Below are positions 46,851-57,424 of a stretch of DNA of 64,000 nt, piece after piece. Origin of the DNA: Dicyema japonicum (lineage: Eukaryota > Dicyemida > Rhombozoa > Dicyemidae). The DNA is taken from assembly GCA_011109175.1 (NCBI GenBank), contig RDEW01000004.1, positions 1,697,355 to 1,761,354 on the forward strand, given 5' to 3'. Made by a program: the position numbers and the translations under genes. Numbering within the stretch: the first letter of the stretch is position 1; each line of letters opens with the position of its first letter. The notes under the pieces were generated by a model. That model had not been told where the DNA came from and ran no database searches. It saw nothing but the letters and a program-made list of their open reading frames with translations.

Positions 46851-47259
46851 TTTGTATATCAATGGATGTCAACGCCTTCAGCATTTGGGGTTTTGAGGCA
46901 CTAAAAAATGATCTCTGACTAATTTTACTATGGATAGGGGGTTATCAACCAATATTGGATGATTGCACATGGATGTTATACTATCTCATTTGGGATCACA
47001 TTATCATCTGGTCTAAAATTCGACAAGGAGATTTTTTACGAGTTAGCGAAAATCTAATATTGATCGACACGTATTTTAAAAATCCATCGAAAAATTAATA
47101 TTAGTTGGCAAATATCTAATATTGGTCGACATAAATATCGCGGCACGAATAGAATTATAGTTTATATGATTCTATGTAGTTGCTATAATAATAATAATAA
47201 ATATCAGAAGGCAAAGATGAGCATCTTGTGCTATTCTTACCGAGGATGGAGTCAGTTCA

Positions 47260-47530
47260 TATTTTTGAGATTATTAGATTTTTCTGGAAGAAGATTTCAG
47301 GAGAAGTCTGTTTGGAAGGTTGTACACCGTTAGGAATTTTCATGTCTTCAAGTATAAGCGTTTCAAAATGGGACTCGTGGTTCTGTTCTAGAGAAGTCTG
47401 TTTGGAAGGCTGGACGCCATTAGGAATTTTCCTGTCTTCTAGTAGAAGCGCTTCAAACTTGGATTGATGGTTTTATTTAGAAAGTCTGTTTGGAAGGTTG
47501 ACGCCATAGGAATTTTCATGTATTCGAGTG
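47260..47530 (+). repeat. 90-bp tandem repeat, three units
   Basis: Units begin AGAAGTCTGTTTGGAAGG at 47303, 47393 and about 47481. They share ACGCC(A/G)TTAGGAATTTTC and TGTCTTCTAGTAGAAGCG. Because 90 is a multiple of three, the plus frame 47228-47467 repeats EVCLEGxTPLGIFxSSS with near-identical spacing. The third unit is shifted. No known domain. Confidence 0.8.
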
Positions 47531-47544
47531 GAATAGAACCAACG

Positions 47545-47640
47545 AAAGAGATGAGACCTACTTCTTCACCTCTCTTCAGATGCGGAAGCCTGTTATGGAT
47601 TATTGGAGAATGATTTGGTTGTAACAAGCAGACGTTACTG
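47545..47640 (+). repeat. Family A copy 6 (partial)
   Basis: ACCTACTTCTTCACCTCTCT, TGCGGAAGCCTGTTATGGAT and ACAAGCAGACGTT match the middle of family A. Confidence 0.6.
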
Positions 47641-47683
47641 CTTAAACAAATAACAAAGTTTGACCTTTTTAATCGATAATCAG

Positions 47684-48689
47684 TAGGGCGGAAATTGTCC
47701 TATTTAGGACAAAAATGTCCATGTCCTATTTTTTGTCTTATTTCAAAAATAAAATTGTCCCTAAATAGGACATAATTATTATAATTATTTTTTTAATTTT
47801 GTTAGTTTTTTTCAATTCATTTTAAATTACTGTTATATTTGTTTTTGTATTAGCAGTTTTCATTTAATAACAGGTATTTTATTAAAACTATTAAAACTCA
47901 GAGGAAAAAATAAGGAACGAATTTCAAAGTAAATTTCTAAAAACTCATGCATATTCACAAGAACACATAAAGGAGATTTATTTTTGCCAAAAATGTTTTG
48001 AGATAGTAAAATCTTCTAAACAATACTACATCGATCAACATCTTAATAGAAAAAGTTATCAAACAGAATGCCAAAAAAGTAGAGACTACTCAAGTTTTTC
48101 CTCCTAAAGAAAAAGAAGAAAAACTGGATATCTTTTTGGTTAAAGCATTTTTATGAAGACGATGGGATTATTGTTGCAAATGTGAAGCAATCAATAATGA
48201 ATGAAAATTTGTTTCATGAACTCTTTGAAATTGCGAAATATAAATGGCTAAAATCTAATTTGGATAAATTGCAAAACTCACGGTATTTAATCCAAGAAAG
48301 TTAAGCAGATTTTGAAAAGATCAGTTCTATTTAGGTAAAGGGGATATTGAAAGTTATACATTGAAAGATATGAGAAGAATGATTTAATGGATGTTGTTAA
48401 AATGACTAACAAATCAATAAATTTAATGAAATATTGCAACCTTCTAAAATGTCCCGCCGCTTCAATTGCAGTGGAACAATCTTTTTCCTGTTTGAAAAAA
48501 ACAGATGGCTAAAGATAGAAATTTCAATGAAACAATATTGAAAAATATTTCATTTTAAATTTTAATTTCTCTAACAATACATAGTATTTGTTAATTTCCA
48601 TATACATTGTCCTAAAATGATTTGTCCTATTTTCTTCTAGATACTAATTGTATTATTCTGTTTTAAAATGTCCTATTATTTCCGCTCTA
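47684..48689 (+). mobile_element. hAT element (CGBP1/BED-like), exact 8-bp TSD
   Basis: ATAATCAG stands on both sides (47676-47683 and 48690-48697). The ends are TAGGGCGGAAAT and its near inverse ATTTCCGCTCTA. Many TGTCCTATT/AATAGGACA motifs lie just inside. The plus strand carries a zinc-finger remnant near 47940-48060 (EHIKEIYFCQKCFEIVKSSK, then QYYIDQHLNRKSYQ). The hAT C-terminal dimerisation block is near 48450-48550 (KCPAASIAVEQSFSCLKK-like across two frames, then MAKDRNFNETILKNISF). The central transposase is lost or shifted. Confidence 0.85.
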
Positions 48690-48731
48690 ATAATCAGTAA
48701 GATAATCAATATTTTTTATATCACTTAAACC

Positions 48732-49614
48732 CAGTGGTTCCCAACCGTAAGGTGCTCGCGGAAACCCTTTGAGTTAATTTTTTTCATAACCCTTACAATT
48801 CAATTATCAAAAATTTTCATTTAAAAAATAATTGTAATAACCAAAAACAATTTTAATGTGAACATTGAGGTAACTTTTTATCATAGCATAGCTGTGTAAC
48901 GTTAGGAGTTATTATTGACAACCTATCCTCATATCAGGGAAGATTTGTAATGTATATATTGAAAACCCGACTCGCATAAGTAAGTCGTTGGAAAAGGTAA
49001 TAGTGTACGTATAGTTTTTTCTGAGATATCATGATATTTTGAAATGTATGCTCTCCGAAAATTAAAAAGGGATTCATTTATATATCTGATTTGCCGATGA
49101 TTCTGGTGTCAATAAGATGTTCAGATTCAATTGATGTTAGATTTTCTGGTATTACTTTAACTTGAATGGATTTTAAACCCAATCGTCATCAAATTTTGGA
49201 TGAAAATATTTCGCAATGTTATCATCCAAAATTACCGAATGATCTTTGATATTCTGAAGTACTGTATCATCCAATGCGCATTTTGATTCAAGATACTTTT
49301 GCAGCATGTAATGTGTAATGCTATTTCATTTACGGATGACTGTCAAAATTTGTTCGACATAAATACAGTCGATGGTCTTTATTGATCATGGCTTTATAAG
49401 ATTTTCGGCAATTGTATGTGCCTCTCCACAACGTGCTACAAGATAACTCACCTGTTTAATTAAAATAATTATATACTTCATAAGATGCTCTGGTCGATTA
49501 AAGTTGTCGTCTTTCGCAAAATTGGACATTTCCAACTTGTACCTTGTAGATAATAATTAAATACTATTATATAATTTATAATAAATTTCACGGAACACAG
49601 GTTGGGAACCACTG
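48732..49614 (-). mobile_element. hAT element (ZBED-type), 8-bp TSD
   Basis: The ends CAGTGGTTCCCAACC and GGTTGGGAACCACTG are perfect inverts over 15 bp. The flanks CTTAAACC (48724-48731) and CTTTAACC (49615-49622) form an 8-bp target duplication with one change. The minus strand has a decayed transposase: DDTVLQNIKDHSVILDDNIA, then KYFHPKFDDDWV and NPFK near 49290-49170. This is the conserved post-catalytic region of ZBED/GTF2IRD2-like hATs. It is too short to be autonomous. Confidence 0.85.
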
Positions 49615-49632
49615 CTTTAACCAATATACTCA

Positions 49633-49811
49633 CCCACGTGGTCCAAATCGTTGATTAGAACCTAACATTTTATGGGGAATTGAAATTTTCTTCTATCTTG
49701 GGGATTTGCCCACGTGACTCCAATGGTCAATTAATCTCCAAAATCACATTTTAACGATAATATAAAAAATCAAAATTTCGACCTCTTCTATCAAGAACCC
49801 GCCCGCGTGGT
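49633..49811 (+). repeat. CCCACGTGG-bearing array 2
   Basis: CCCACGTGG at 49633, CCCACGTGA at 49709 and CCCGCGTGG at 49802 give spacings of 76 and 93, close to array 1. It starts just outside the hAT element. The following 49830-50450 shows no gene. Confidence 0.5.
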
Positions 49812-50454
49812 CTCATGAATTTACCAGCGTGAATTTATAGATTCTCTTACAAATGGATATTCCCTCTCTAATTTACGAGCGAAACTTTCTTGAGTAGCAG
49901 CGGCGCATGTGGAGATCGCCCGAGCAAGTAGAAATATAATCCCCATGTCGATCCATAAATTCCGAATGTAAATAAACTTATATGTTAGAGTGAATAATCC
50001 TTTCCATTTGCTTTATTGAATAAAAATATTAATGTGTCAATATTGAATGTCCTCAAACTATTATTCTCCAACCTCCATCCGTTGAGCCACTACATATCTC
50101 CTTAACTACACACTCCTCACCATCTTCTAACTGCTTTTCTTCACTCAAGTATTGTGTTCCATTCACGTCATCTCATTTGTAAATCTTTGTCTTTTGATCA
50201 GAATATATTAATGACCTGAGCAACAGGTCCCCGACCAATATTCTACACGCCTCTCTGATGTGAGATTTCTTTCAGAGAGTGATATAAAAGTTTTTAACTC
50301 AACCATCACTGAAATTCGATCGTTTACTTTCCATTTGGTGTTCACACTTTCTTCCACGCACGTTGAATGAAGCAAGAGTTAAAGGTGTAGATCCTTGAGA
50401 GAGAAAAAACATAAAGTGCAATAAAGGAAATCACCTCCACATCAGACAAATCTT

Positions 50455-50700
50455 TATTCTAAGACCACCGTTAAAACGAAAAAAAACAAACTAAGTGACT
50501 CAGAACTTTAACCCAGACTCTCACCATGGCTGGATGCTCCTCCCTCGATCCGACACAAGATCGTTGTGGTGGGATTTCCTCATGATTTTCTTTTGGTTCT
50601 TAGACCACTTCTCTGTCACTCAAACAGCCCTTTATGTGTAGCCAGATTTTCTTTTCATTAGCCAAAGACATGTAAGATCCCCATGAAACATATGCACAAG
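50455..50700 (-). mobile_element. LINE 3' end
   Basis: AAGACCACCGTTAAAACG (complement of the LINE tail) is followed upstream on the minus strand by a decayed C-terminal frame parallel to that at 44.4 kb, including CTCCCTCGATCCGACACAAG as at 55.2 kb. Confidence 0.6.
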
Positions 50701-50949
50701 AAATGCACGACTCAATGTACTGAGAGTAAAATGTTTTTAGTATGTGATGGTTCCCGAATTTCACATAGCCCCGTTAAGCTTTTCATCAGGTTTATTTTTT
50801 TCTCACATTTGTTTAGCACATTTCCAACTTGCCGAAAGATACACATGCTTATAGTAGATCACTCCCAAAAAGGAAATGTAAATGGAAACATAAAATTTAA
50901 TCATTTTTTAAATAAGTTTTGATTATTTTTCGTTATTTTAATTTATATA

Positions 50950-51380
50950 ATTTTATTGTTTTTATCAGGCGATTTATAATCTTAATTTGATTTTTCCGGC
51001 AAAAGAACCTAACCTGGAGCAAAAACATGCACACTTAATGTCCGCGCGTTCCATATGAATCCTTGAAGGCAACAAGGTACTTGAGCGAATACCGCGCGCT
51101 CCAGAAATGCTTCTCCCAAGAGTCGTCAGTTTTGAACTGGACCCTACAATATGGATTGGAAAAGTAGTTGAAGATCTCTTTGCTTTCCCATGAGATTAGT
51201 AGTGGCCGAATTATTTTTAGGTCTTTTGCGATTTCATTGATAATTTATGTCTAATGAAAATTTTCCGATTTCACTTGGAAAACCTTTCGTTTGGGAGGTG
51301 ACGTACGTCAGCTCATTTATGATTTGCAATTCTGATCATTCTGTCCTGATCAAATACCCACTCTGTCTATTAGAATTATT
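50950..51380. other. No recognisable gene
   Basis: No domain-bearing frame was seen. Confidence 0.4.
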
Positions 51381-51389
51381 CAGTCCTCG

Positions 51390-51600
51390 ATAATCGTTTC
51401 CTTTTCGTCTCAATACCTTCGAAATCTCCGGAGCAGCTGGAAGAATTGGTAAAGGAGTCATCAATGAATTCACAAACAACTCATGAACTAAAATAGTTCC
51501 CTCAACGCTTTCAGTCATCATGAGCGATTCAAAGGTTCCCTTGCATGTCGATCTCTTTCCAATGGACCCGTTCCCCACACTCCAAATCAAATATAGGAAT
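51390..51600 (+). mobile_element. REL-2 retrotransposon scrap (ETSG end)
   Basis: The plus frame FEISGAAGRIGKGVINEFTN corresponds to the VETSGxxGxxxxxFI region. The DNA is close to 27815-27870. The rest is unplaced. Confidence 0.45.
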
Positions 51601-51619
51601 AGTCTTCCTGTAAATTTGA

Positions 51620-52025
51620 ACTTTTTAAACTTATGGGAGCCAGAAAAATTTTTTTTTTAATTTTGAGTCCCCAGGAAGAAGTCGAGAAACACGGCCATAG
51701 ATCTTAATTTTTAAACTCATTTGACCAGTCCTTTACTTAAACAATTTCATTGGCACTCCCCCATTGAAACTGATGATCTATGATCTGTTTTTACATCGAC
51801 AAGACAAAGTAGTCCTCATGCACGTGTTAATTGGTACTGGCACATATTTATGTATTTCTAGAAGTCGTCTACATCGACCACTACCAATTAAAACGAAGGA
51901 TTTCTCCTTCAGATTCTATAAACGATACAAGAATAATCCAAACTGATCACTTGTGTTTGTAGCATATTTATCCCGGTCACCCAAGTGTAAGAAACCGATG
52001 GGTAACTAGACTCCACTTATTATAT
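51620..52025. other. Spacer with one unrecognised 60-codon frame
   Basis: The plus frame 51764-51946 has no recognised domain. Confidence 0.25.
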
Positions 52026-52029
52026 CTTT

Positions 52030-52357
52030 TTGGAGGTAGGATTTACACAACAAATATATATCATTGTAGCTGATCTCACTTCAAAAAATCTCTCAAAGGA
52101 AAATATGTTTTCTATGGCAGTCATGTCGAACAAGTGGTTCACGGCTATGCTTGCTGTCTCTTGGTTGCTGGTGTTTGTCTTCCGTTCCCCTGGATCTATT
52201 GAATGTGCTATATGTGGAGGTACACAGAACCCCTCTTCATGTTTTACAGTGTCATCTTGCAATTGAACGTAACGGGATCAGAAGTAAAGTTTTTGAGTTG
52301 CGTGCCTTACCGGCAAATTACAAAGTGGACACCGTGGTAATTAAGATACAAAGTTAA
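52030..52357 (+). CDS. Possible small secreted cysteine-rich peptide gene
   Basis: From the ATG at 52123 the frame reads MSNKWFTAMLAVSWLLVFVF, a good signal peptide, then IECAICGGTQNPSSCFTVSS followed by CN and a TGA at 52264. Four cysteines lie in 19 residues, reminiscent of Ly6-like starts. A second frame continues to 52357 (LAIERNGIRSKVFELRA). A GTACAC...TTTTACAG segment of 30 nt could be an intron but does not rescue the frame. Gene status is uncertain. Confidence 0.3.
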
Positions 52358-52639
52358 CTAAATCAATTCCCACTCCATGTTTCCCAGGTTATATGGTAGC
52401 CCGCAGAGACCTGGACAGAGCCGCTGGGGGGACTTCCACTAATTGTTAGAATTGGATTGTCAATCACAGATATTTCCCACCTTGTTTCCGGATTGTACGA
52501 GGGCGACTGAACATTGGAGTAGGTCTCTATCAACTTCTCGCTTTCACATGCAGTACGGCCTATCTTCATGGATGTCTACATTCCGCCAAAAGGGTCATGT
52601 CCCCTGTCATACACTCCCAAGATATCGCGGCTACCAGAA

Positions 52640-53320
52640 TTAAAGACTTTGTCATATGTAGTGATCTGAACAAGAAATATCCACAATAGCAAGCAAAATG
52701 CAACATGCAGACAGCCAGGCTACCATAAACATATTATTCTACTGTTCAAAGTCACACTTTTTATCGTCAAACAGTAAAATTCAAATTTTTTTGCGAAAGA
52801 AAACTTGGCGGTATTAAGTATGTGGATTCTCAGCTTTCCCTGAAAAGAATGACGGATATCACGATTGACAAAACACAAAATATAATTAGTATTACTATTC
52901 TCGAAGCGGATAAATATTCATCCCCCTGTCCTCTTATAAGTAAGTCCTCAACAATCAGGGTCAGATTAGGGGTTAAATAAGAAGTCATCAGATATGAGTT
53001 CAAAGGTCTTATATTACTCACAGGGTGACCATTCATGCAGTACTCCAAATATTCGCGGAACTTCATAATTTAACTTCAGCAGGACTTCGAAGAACGGTAC
53101 TCCCGAGTTTGAATTTGATGAGACGTGTTGAAACTGAAAATTACCAACAAAAATAAGGTCCAGCTGGCGTTTCCTAAATCCTAGATTTTAACAGTAAGTT
53201 CAATATTCGTCTTCACAAAATCCAAACGAGATGAGTGTAGCATTCTACAATAAACCCATGTAGAAGACTTGCAGTTTCGTGGAGACCACGAGGACGTTCT
53301 CAGGTTTCACCAGCATTTAT
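52640..53320. other. No recognisable gene
   Basis: One minus frame (52830-53066) ends in a hydrophobic segment (IVILIIFCVLSIVISVIL) and could be a membrane-protein exon, but nothing else supports a gene. Confidence 0.2.
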
Positions 53321-53329
53321 GACACTCGG

Positions 53330-53660
53330 TCAACCCGACAAATTAATTAACCTTGTACATTAATTAATCTATTCCGAGGATTTTTTTGTCTGTTCCACTC
53401 GCTGTTGAAACGTCTTTGGCTTATTAGCAGTGTTTGCTGCTGAACCCGCGTGCAACGATGACTTAAACAAATTCCCATTAGAGAAAATGTCCGTGCATGT
53501 TGAATCCCAAGCAAGAAACCTCCCTTGGCTCCAGGAATGGTTGTTGCGTCATCTAGTTTCTTGCCATAACCTCTTTCAGACAGAAGAATACCAGAAGGCA
53601 AGTAGACAAGGCATCTTCGATAGCTCTCATTACTGTCGAGTTTTTAAGGTGTTACAAGGG
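53330..53660 (-). mobile_element. REL-2 retrotransposon fragment (endonuclease)
   Basis: Minus frame KKLDDATTIPGAKGGFLLGI, then QHARTFS, aligns with KRPDGMTTFPFANGRNLIWD ATCVDTYS of REL-2, with the catalytic-type residues eroded. After a shift the sequence carries LFKSSLHAGSAANTA. Confidence 0.6.
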
Positions 53661-53784
53661 AATCCTCCGTAGCTCCGTCTGACTAACAGCCAGTATAGTC
53701 CTTTCATGTCAGCCATCACACCAAATCGGTATTCCAAACAGAAGTAAAGGTCTAGCCGAAGAGGAACTTAATTAAATTATTAAA

Positions 53785-54015
53785 GTTTTCGCCACATGGC
53801 CCCATGTGGTGCTACGTGGCTAATTGGTTGAAGTTTACTCCTTTTTGTATGTTCCTCCTTTTCTCTTCCTACTAGAGTGGAAGAATGTGATCCACCTGTC
53901 TCAGGTAATGTCCAGTGCCAGGTTGGCACGAAAAAGGATCATTTGCTCCCCCATTCAATTGAAAATTCCCACAACTGCAAAAAATGGACGTATTTTACCT
54001 TTTATGCTGGTTCCG
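53785..54015 (+). repeat. Family C motif followed by family B copy
   Basis: ATGTGGTGCTACGTGGCTAA (53803 on) is family C. From 53890, CACCTGTCTCAGGTAATGTC, AGTGCCAGGTTGGCACGAAA and AGGATCATTTGCTCCCCC are family B. The hairpin GTGCCAGGTTGGCAC keeps the stem of the 45.7 kb copy with a changed loop. Confidence 0.7.
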
Positions 54016-54124
54016 GATAGACTTGTGTGAGTTGAAGGAGTCTGTTTATGCAACAGTTAAAACTGGATTCACTTAACGAGTTGTTTACTGTTAATTTTTT
54101 TCTCGATTATTTATTTATTTTTAT

Positions 54125-54340
54125 TTAACCCCAAGACCACCAGGAAAGATAGGTCAAAGCTAACTAATTAGGTGATCCCAGCCTCCAGCAACATCCGAAC
54201 TCTCTTCATTTGGTCTTCTGATGATCCAACCGCACTCCGGAAACGTCGGCGTCGTATCTTCCTTCTGCAAAGGAATTCAATCGGCGTGCACTTTTTTATT
54301 ACCGACTGAAATTCCTCTGCATTTTCTCGATGTTTCTGGG
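54125..54340 (-). mobile_element. LINE 3' end
   Basis: Complement of the shared tail (AAGACCACCAGGAAAG, AATTAGGTGATCCCAG). The minus frame includes EDQMKRVRMLLEA just before the end, with a basic KIRRRRFRSA stretch upstream. Confidence 0.6.
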
Positions 54341-54439
54341 GTTAGTCAATTTATTAACCTTGTACAAAAAATATTTAAAATTTAAATTAATTATCTTTTA
54401 AAAATAGTGGATTAGTAATTTATATTAAAAAAGCGTCCA

Positions 54440-54990
54440 TGTGGTGTTTTTGCATTGTTTTTCTATAAATGTACGCCAATTTATGTTTGATGCTCTTCAA
54501 CATGTTCATCAGTGACCTACCATCCCCAACCACCAAAAACACTATTCTTCTATCATATGCGGATGATCTCATGGTCGCAGGAAACATCGAAGAATCGAGG
54601 AGGCGACACGATCCGTGCAAGACCTACTAAACCCGATGGGTCTTTGGTTCTGAAGAACCGTCTGAGTATATCACCAGGAAAGTCACATGTAATGACGTTT
54701 ACCTCAGCACGAAAAGAATTACGGGCAACACCACGAACAATATTGTATGACTCCCCGCTTCTCATTAAGAAAACCCTTTCAATCCTTAGACTTATCCTGG
54801 ATCCCCTACTCACATTTGCCCATCAAATGGATCTAATAACCGCGAGGATCCAAAAATTAGAATTCTAAAGGCGTTCACTCACCTTCCAGTATCTTCCCGT
54901 CAATCGTTAGAGTTTCTATACAAACAATTCGTTCTACTTAGTATCGAGTACACCTGTGCTGCATGGATTGCCCCCTTATCAATATCAAGC
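54440..54990 (+). pseudogene. APE-type LINE RT fragment
   Basis: Plus strand: LFNMFISDLPSPTTKNTILL, then SYADDLMVAGNIEESRRR (motif C). After a shift, SPGKSHVMTFTSARKELRAT, then SILRLILDPLLTFAHQMDLI and, shifted again, FLYKQFVLLSIEYTCAAWIA. Motif A is missing, so it starts within RT. Stops and shifts present. Confidence 0.8.
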
Positions 54991-55114
54991 TGGAGGTTTT
55001 ACAAAATCGATGTCTCAGGATTCTATTGAGATCGTCGAAAAAGATGTCCACCTTGTTACTGCGGAGAACACTAAACGGCTTTCCAATCATGGGGTCTCTA
55101 TCAATAATTGAAAT

Positions 55115-56035
55115 TTGAAATTTATAAGACCACAGTTAAAGACAAAAACAAGAAATTTTGTGATCCCGGCGAATTTCAATAGAGCTCTCAGCTTGGCCCG
55201 CTGGTCTTCCCTCGATCCAACACAAACACGCAGTGGACTAGTTATCCTCTGGCATCGTTGAGTTTGGCCTCTTTTTCTTCTTACTATGTCTTCCAAGGGG
55301 GTAGGTGTAAAATTTAAATCGCCTTTGATCCAGTTTTCTATCACAGAAAACGCTATTTTTTGGGTTGTCGCAATTCTCTAGGCATTCGTCCAAGAAATTG
55401 AGGGGCTCCATGATGCACATGATATTTATGGCTCGACGTACTGACTATATAGTGATTTCAGAACGGGATGACTTCCGATCTTCCATAAACCAGAGATCCC
55501 CTTCAAGAGGTTAATTTACTTTTCACATTTGTTTAAAACATTACCCACGTAGCGCGAGAAAGTTATATGGGTGCCGAATACTACTCCCATGATTTTCTGC
55601 CATTTTTGGAATGTCAACTTGATCCATCTGCTTCTATGTCCACTGTCCTGTTGGATATTCTCTTATCAGAGGTAAGGATAGACGTAACCGACTTTTCCGG
55701 GCTGATCGACAAACTGTTTTCATTTTACCAATAGATTAAGGAGTCTATAAGTAATTGAAATCTCTCTTAGGCCACCTGGACGTCTTGGTCCCTGGATGCA
55801 ATAACAATATTATCTGCATAAGTCAGTAAAAAGTCATTTTCATGCTCCGGAGTCGGGATATCATTCAAGAAAAGGTTGGAGAGTATAGGGGGTAGAGGAG
55901 ATTCTTGGGGTATTCCATTTGGAATTAAACGGGAGCTTAACAGTAGGTTTCGTTGAATAAGGGTGTTTCGTAAGGGTGTTTCGTAACTATTGTATGGAAT
56001 GACATCTACTTAGCTCATGATTGGTGGAAGTCTGT
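55115..56035 (-). pseudogene. APE-type LINE RT and 3' end
   Basis: Minus strand, in order: RLIPNGIPQESPLPPILSNL (motif B, QE instead of QG), LLTYADNIVIASRDQDVQ (motif C, YADN), SLSISPEKSVTSILTS, FGTHITFSRYVGNVLNKCEK, then MCIMEPLNFLDECLENCDN and EDQRAKLRALLKFAGIT, and the shared tail. It shows that the KMRxLLExxGIT tails belong to this RT family. Broken in several places. Confidence 0.8.
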
Positions 56036-56039
56036 CTTC

Positions 56040-56940
56040 CTTCTCGTAAGTATGAACGAGGTAACGGACTCGAGACTTTTGGAATCCAAAATTCCTAAGA
56101 AAGTATGGATTCACGTAGAATAGGACGATAGTTAATATTCCAATCACACGTGGTGTCTCCTAATGTTTATATGCCCGAGTCAATTCATAATGGGGTTGTG
56201 AAAATAAGTATAATGGATCGTCAAAGATGTAGACTTCACTACACTGAGCACGTGGTAGAAAATCGACATCAAATTGGATTATCTTCAGACGAGTGTATTA
56301 GAAGTTAGTGCTGGGATCCACCTAACTTAAGAGGTGCTGATGGCGAAGGTCTTTTTAAAAAATCTTTGGCAGATATGTGGAGTCGTTTCAGATTAAAGAT
56401 CCGAAGAAGAACATGGAGCAAAGGTGAGATGACTACTTAAGGAGACCGGGATGATTATCTCCTAATTTGTCGGTGATTCTTGATTTTAAATAAATAAGAA
56501 CATTGCCTATATTATTTTTTAAATTTTGAATCTTTACATAATGAACTGAATATATCAAACCTCTTATCGAACTACTTAGATCAAAGATTAATAATTATTT
56601 TAAAATCAAACTTTTCACTCCTCAACATTCTATTTGAATCGTCACAGCTTCTTTATGGAATATATTATTTGCAAAGGGACAACTACCCCATTTGATGATG
56701 AGGTAGAGAAAGTTAATGACTCTTTTAGGTAATCACGTGGCACCACGCTAGCGTTGTTAGGATTTATGGATCGATCCTCTACTCACGTAATCTATGACCT
56801 GGAGCCTGGATCGATCCAGAAGTTGTCTTCTTAATCAATTTGATGTACAACTATATGATTATGCGATTCCAGGAGGCTGGGGTACATTTCAGAAATTGTA
56901 AAAAACTACTCAAATATATAAACTTTAATTTCAAGAAACC
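56040..56940. other. No recognisable gene
   Basis: Contains CACGTGG-type motifs near 56152, 56251 and 56734 but no domain-bearing frame. It is the region downstream of U2. Confidence 0.4.
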
Positions 56941-56947
56941 CCAAAAA

Positions 56948-57136
56948 GGCTATGCGACCAACCTAGAAGTACTGCAATACTAGGAAGACGTGCGGTATAG
57001 CGAAAGCAAGCTTCACAACACACACCAAGTTACAAAAATAAGCATTATATCTTGCCACTTGTAAGGGAGTCGCAGATATAAAGCTGGAAAGAACGAATGC
57101 TACACTTTGATCTTAGCCAAAAGGCCTGGAAGCGAC
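56948..57136 (-). ncRNA. U2 spliceosomal snRNA
   Basis: The minus strand from 57136 reads GTCGCTTCCAGGCCTTTTGG, then CTAAGATCAAAGTGTAGCAT and TCGTTCTTTCCAGC, collinear with the U2 5' domain (U6-pairing region, branch-point recognition region, stem I). ATATCT and AGATAT can form the base of stem II. TTATTTTTGTAA is a good Sm site. CCTAGTATTGCAGTACTTCT, then AGG, is the near-invariant stem-loop IV. The total of 189 nt is the usual length. Departures from canonical U2 are one extra A before GTGTAG and GTAGCA in place of GTAGTA. U2 pairs with intron branch sites and anchors SF3. It may be a working divergent gene or one of several copies. Confidence 0.85.
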
Positions 57137-57424
57137 AAACGCTTTAACTTTAACAACTTTATTAGCAAAAAATTAAAGAGGGAGTTAGTTGGCCTCATGC
57201 CGCAAGTCCTGCAAACGCTTGGAATCTTCTCTGCACTCTCAGACCCCTTTTATCATTTATTCTGTGCTGCAACATACGAGTCAATGATGGCATCTCTTTT
57301 TAGAAAGTTTTCCATCCTTTTTCTCTGCATCTCTGATCGACATTACTAGCAAATTTTTATCTTCATCTAGCTTCTAGTCTAGACTTTTGTTTAGAGCAAT
57401 CTTTATCCCTGCTCTCCTCGATTT

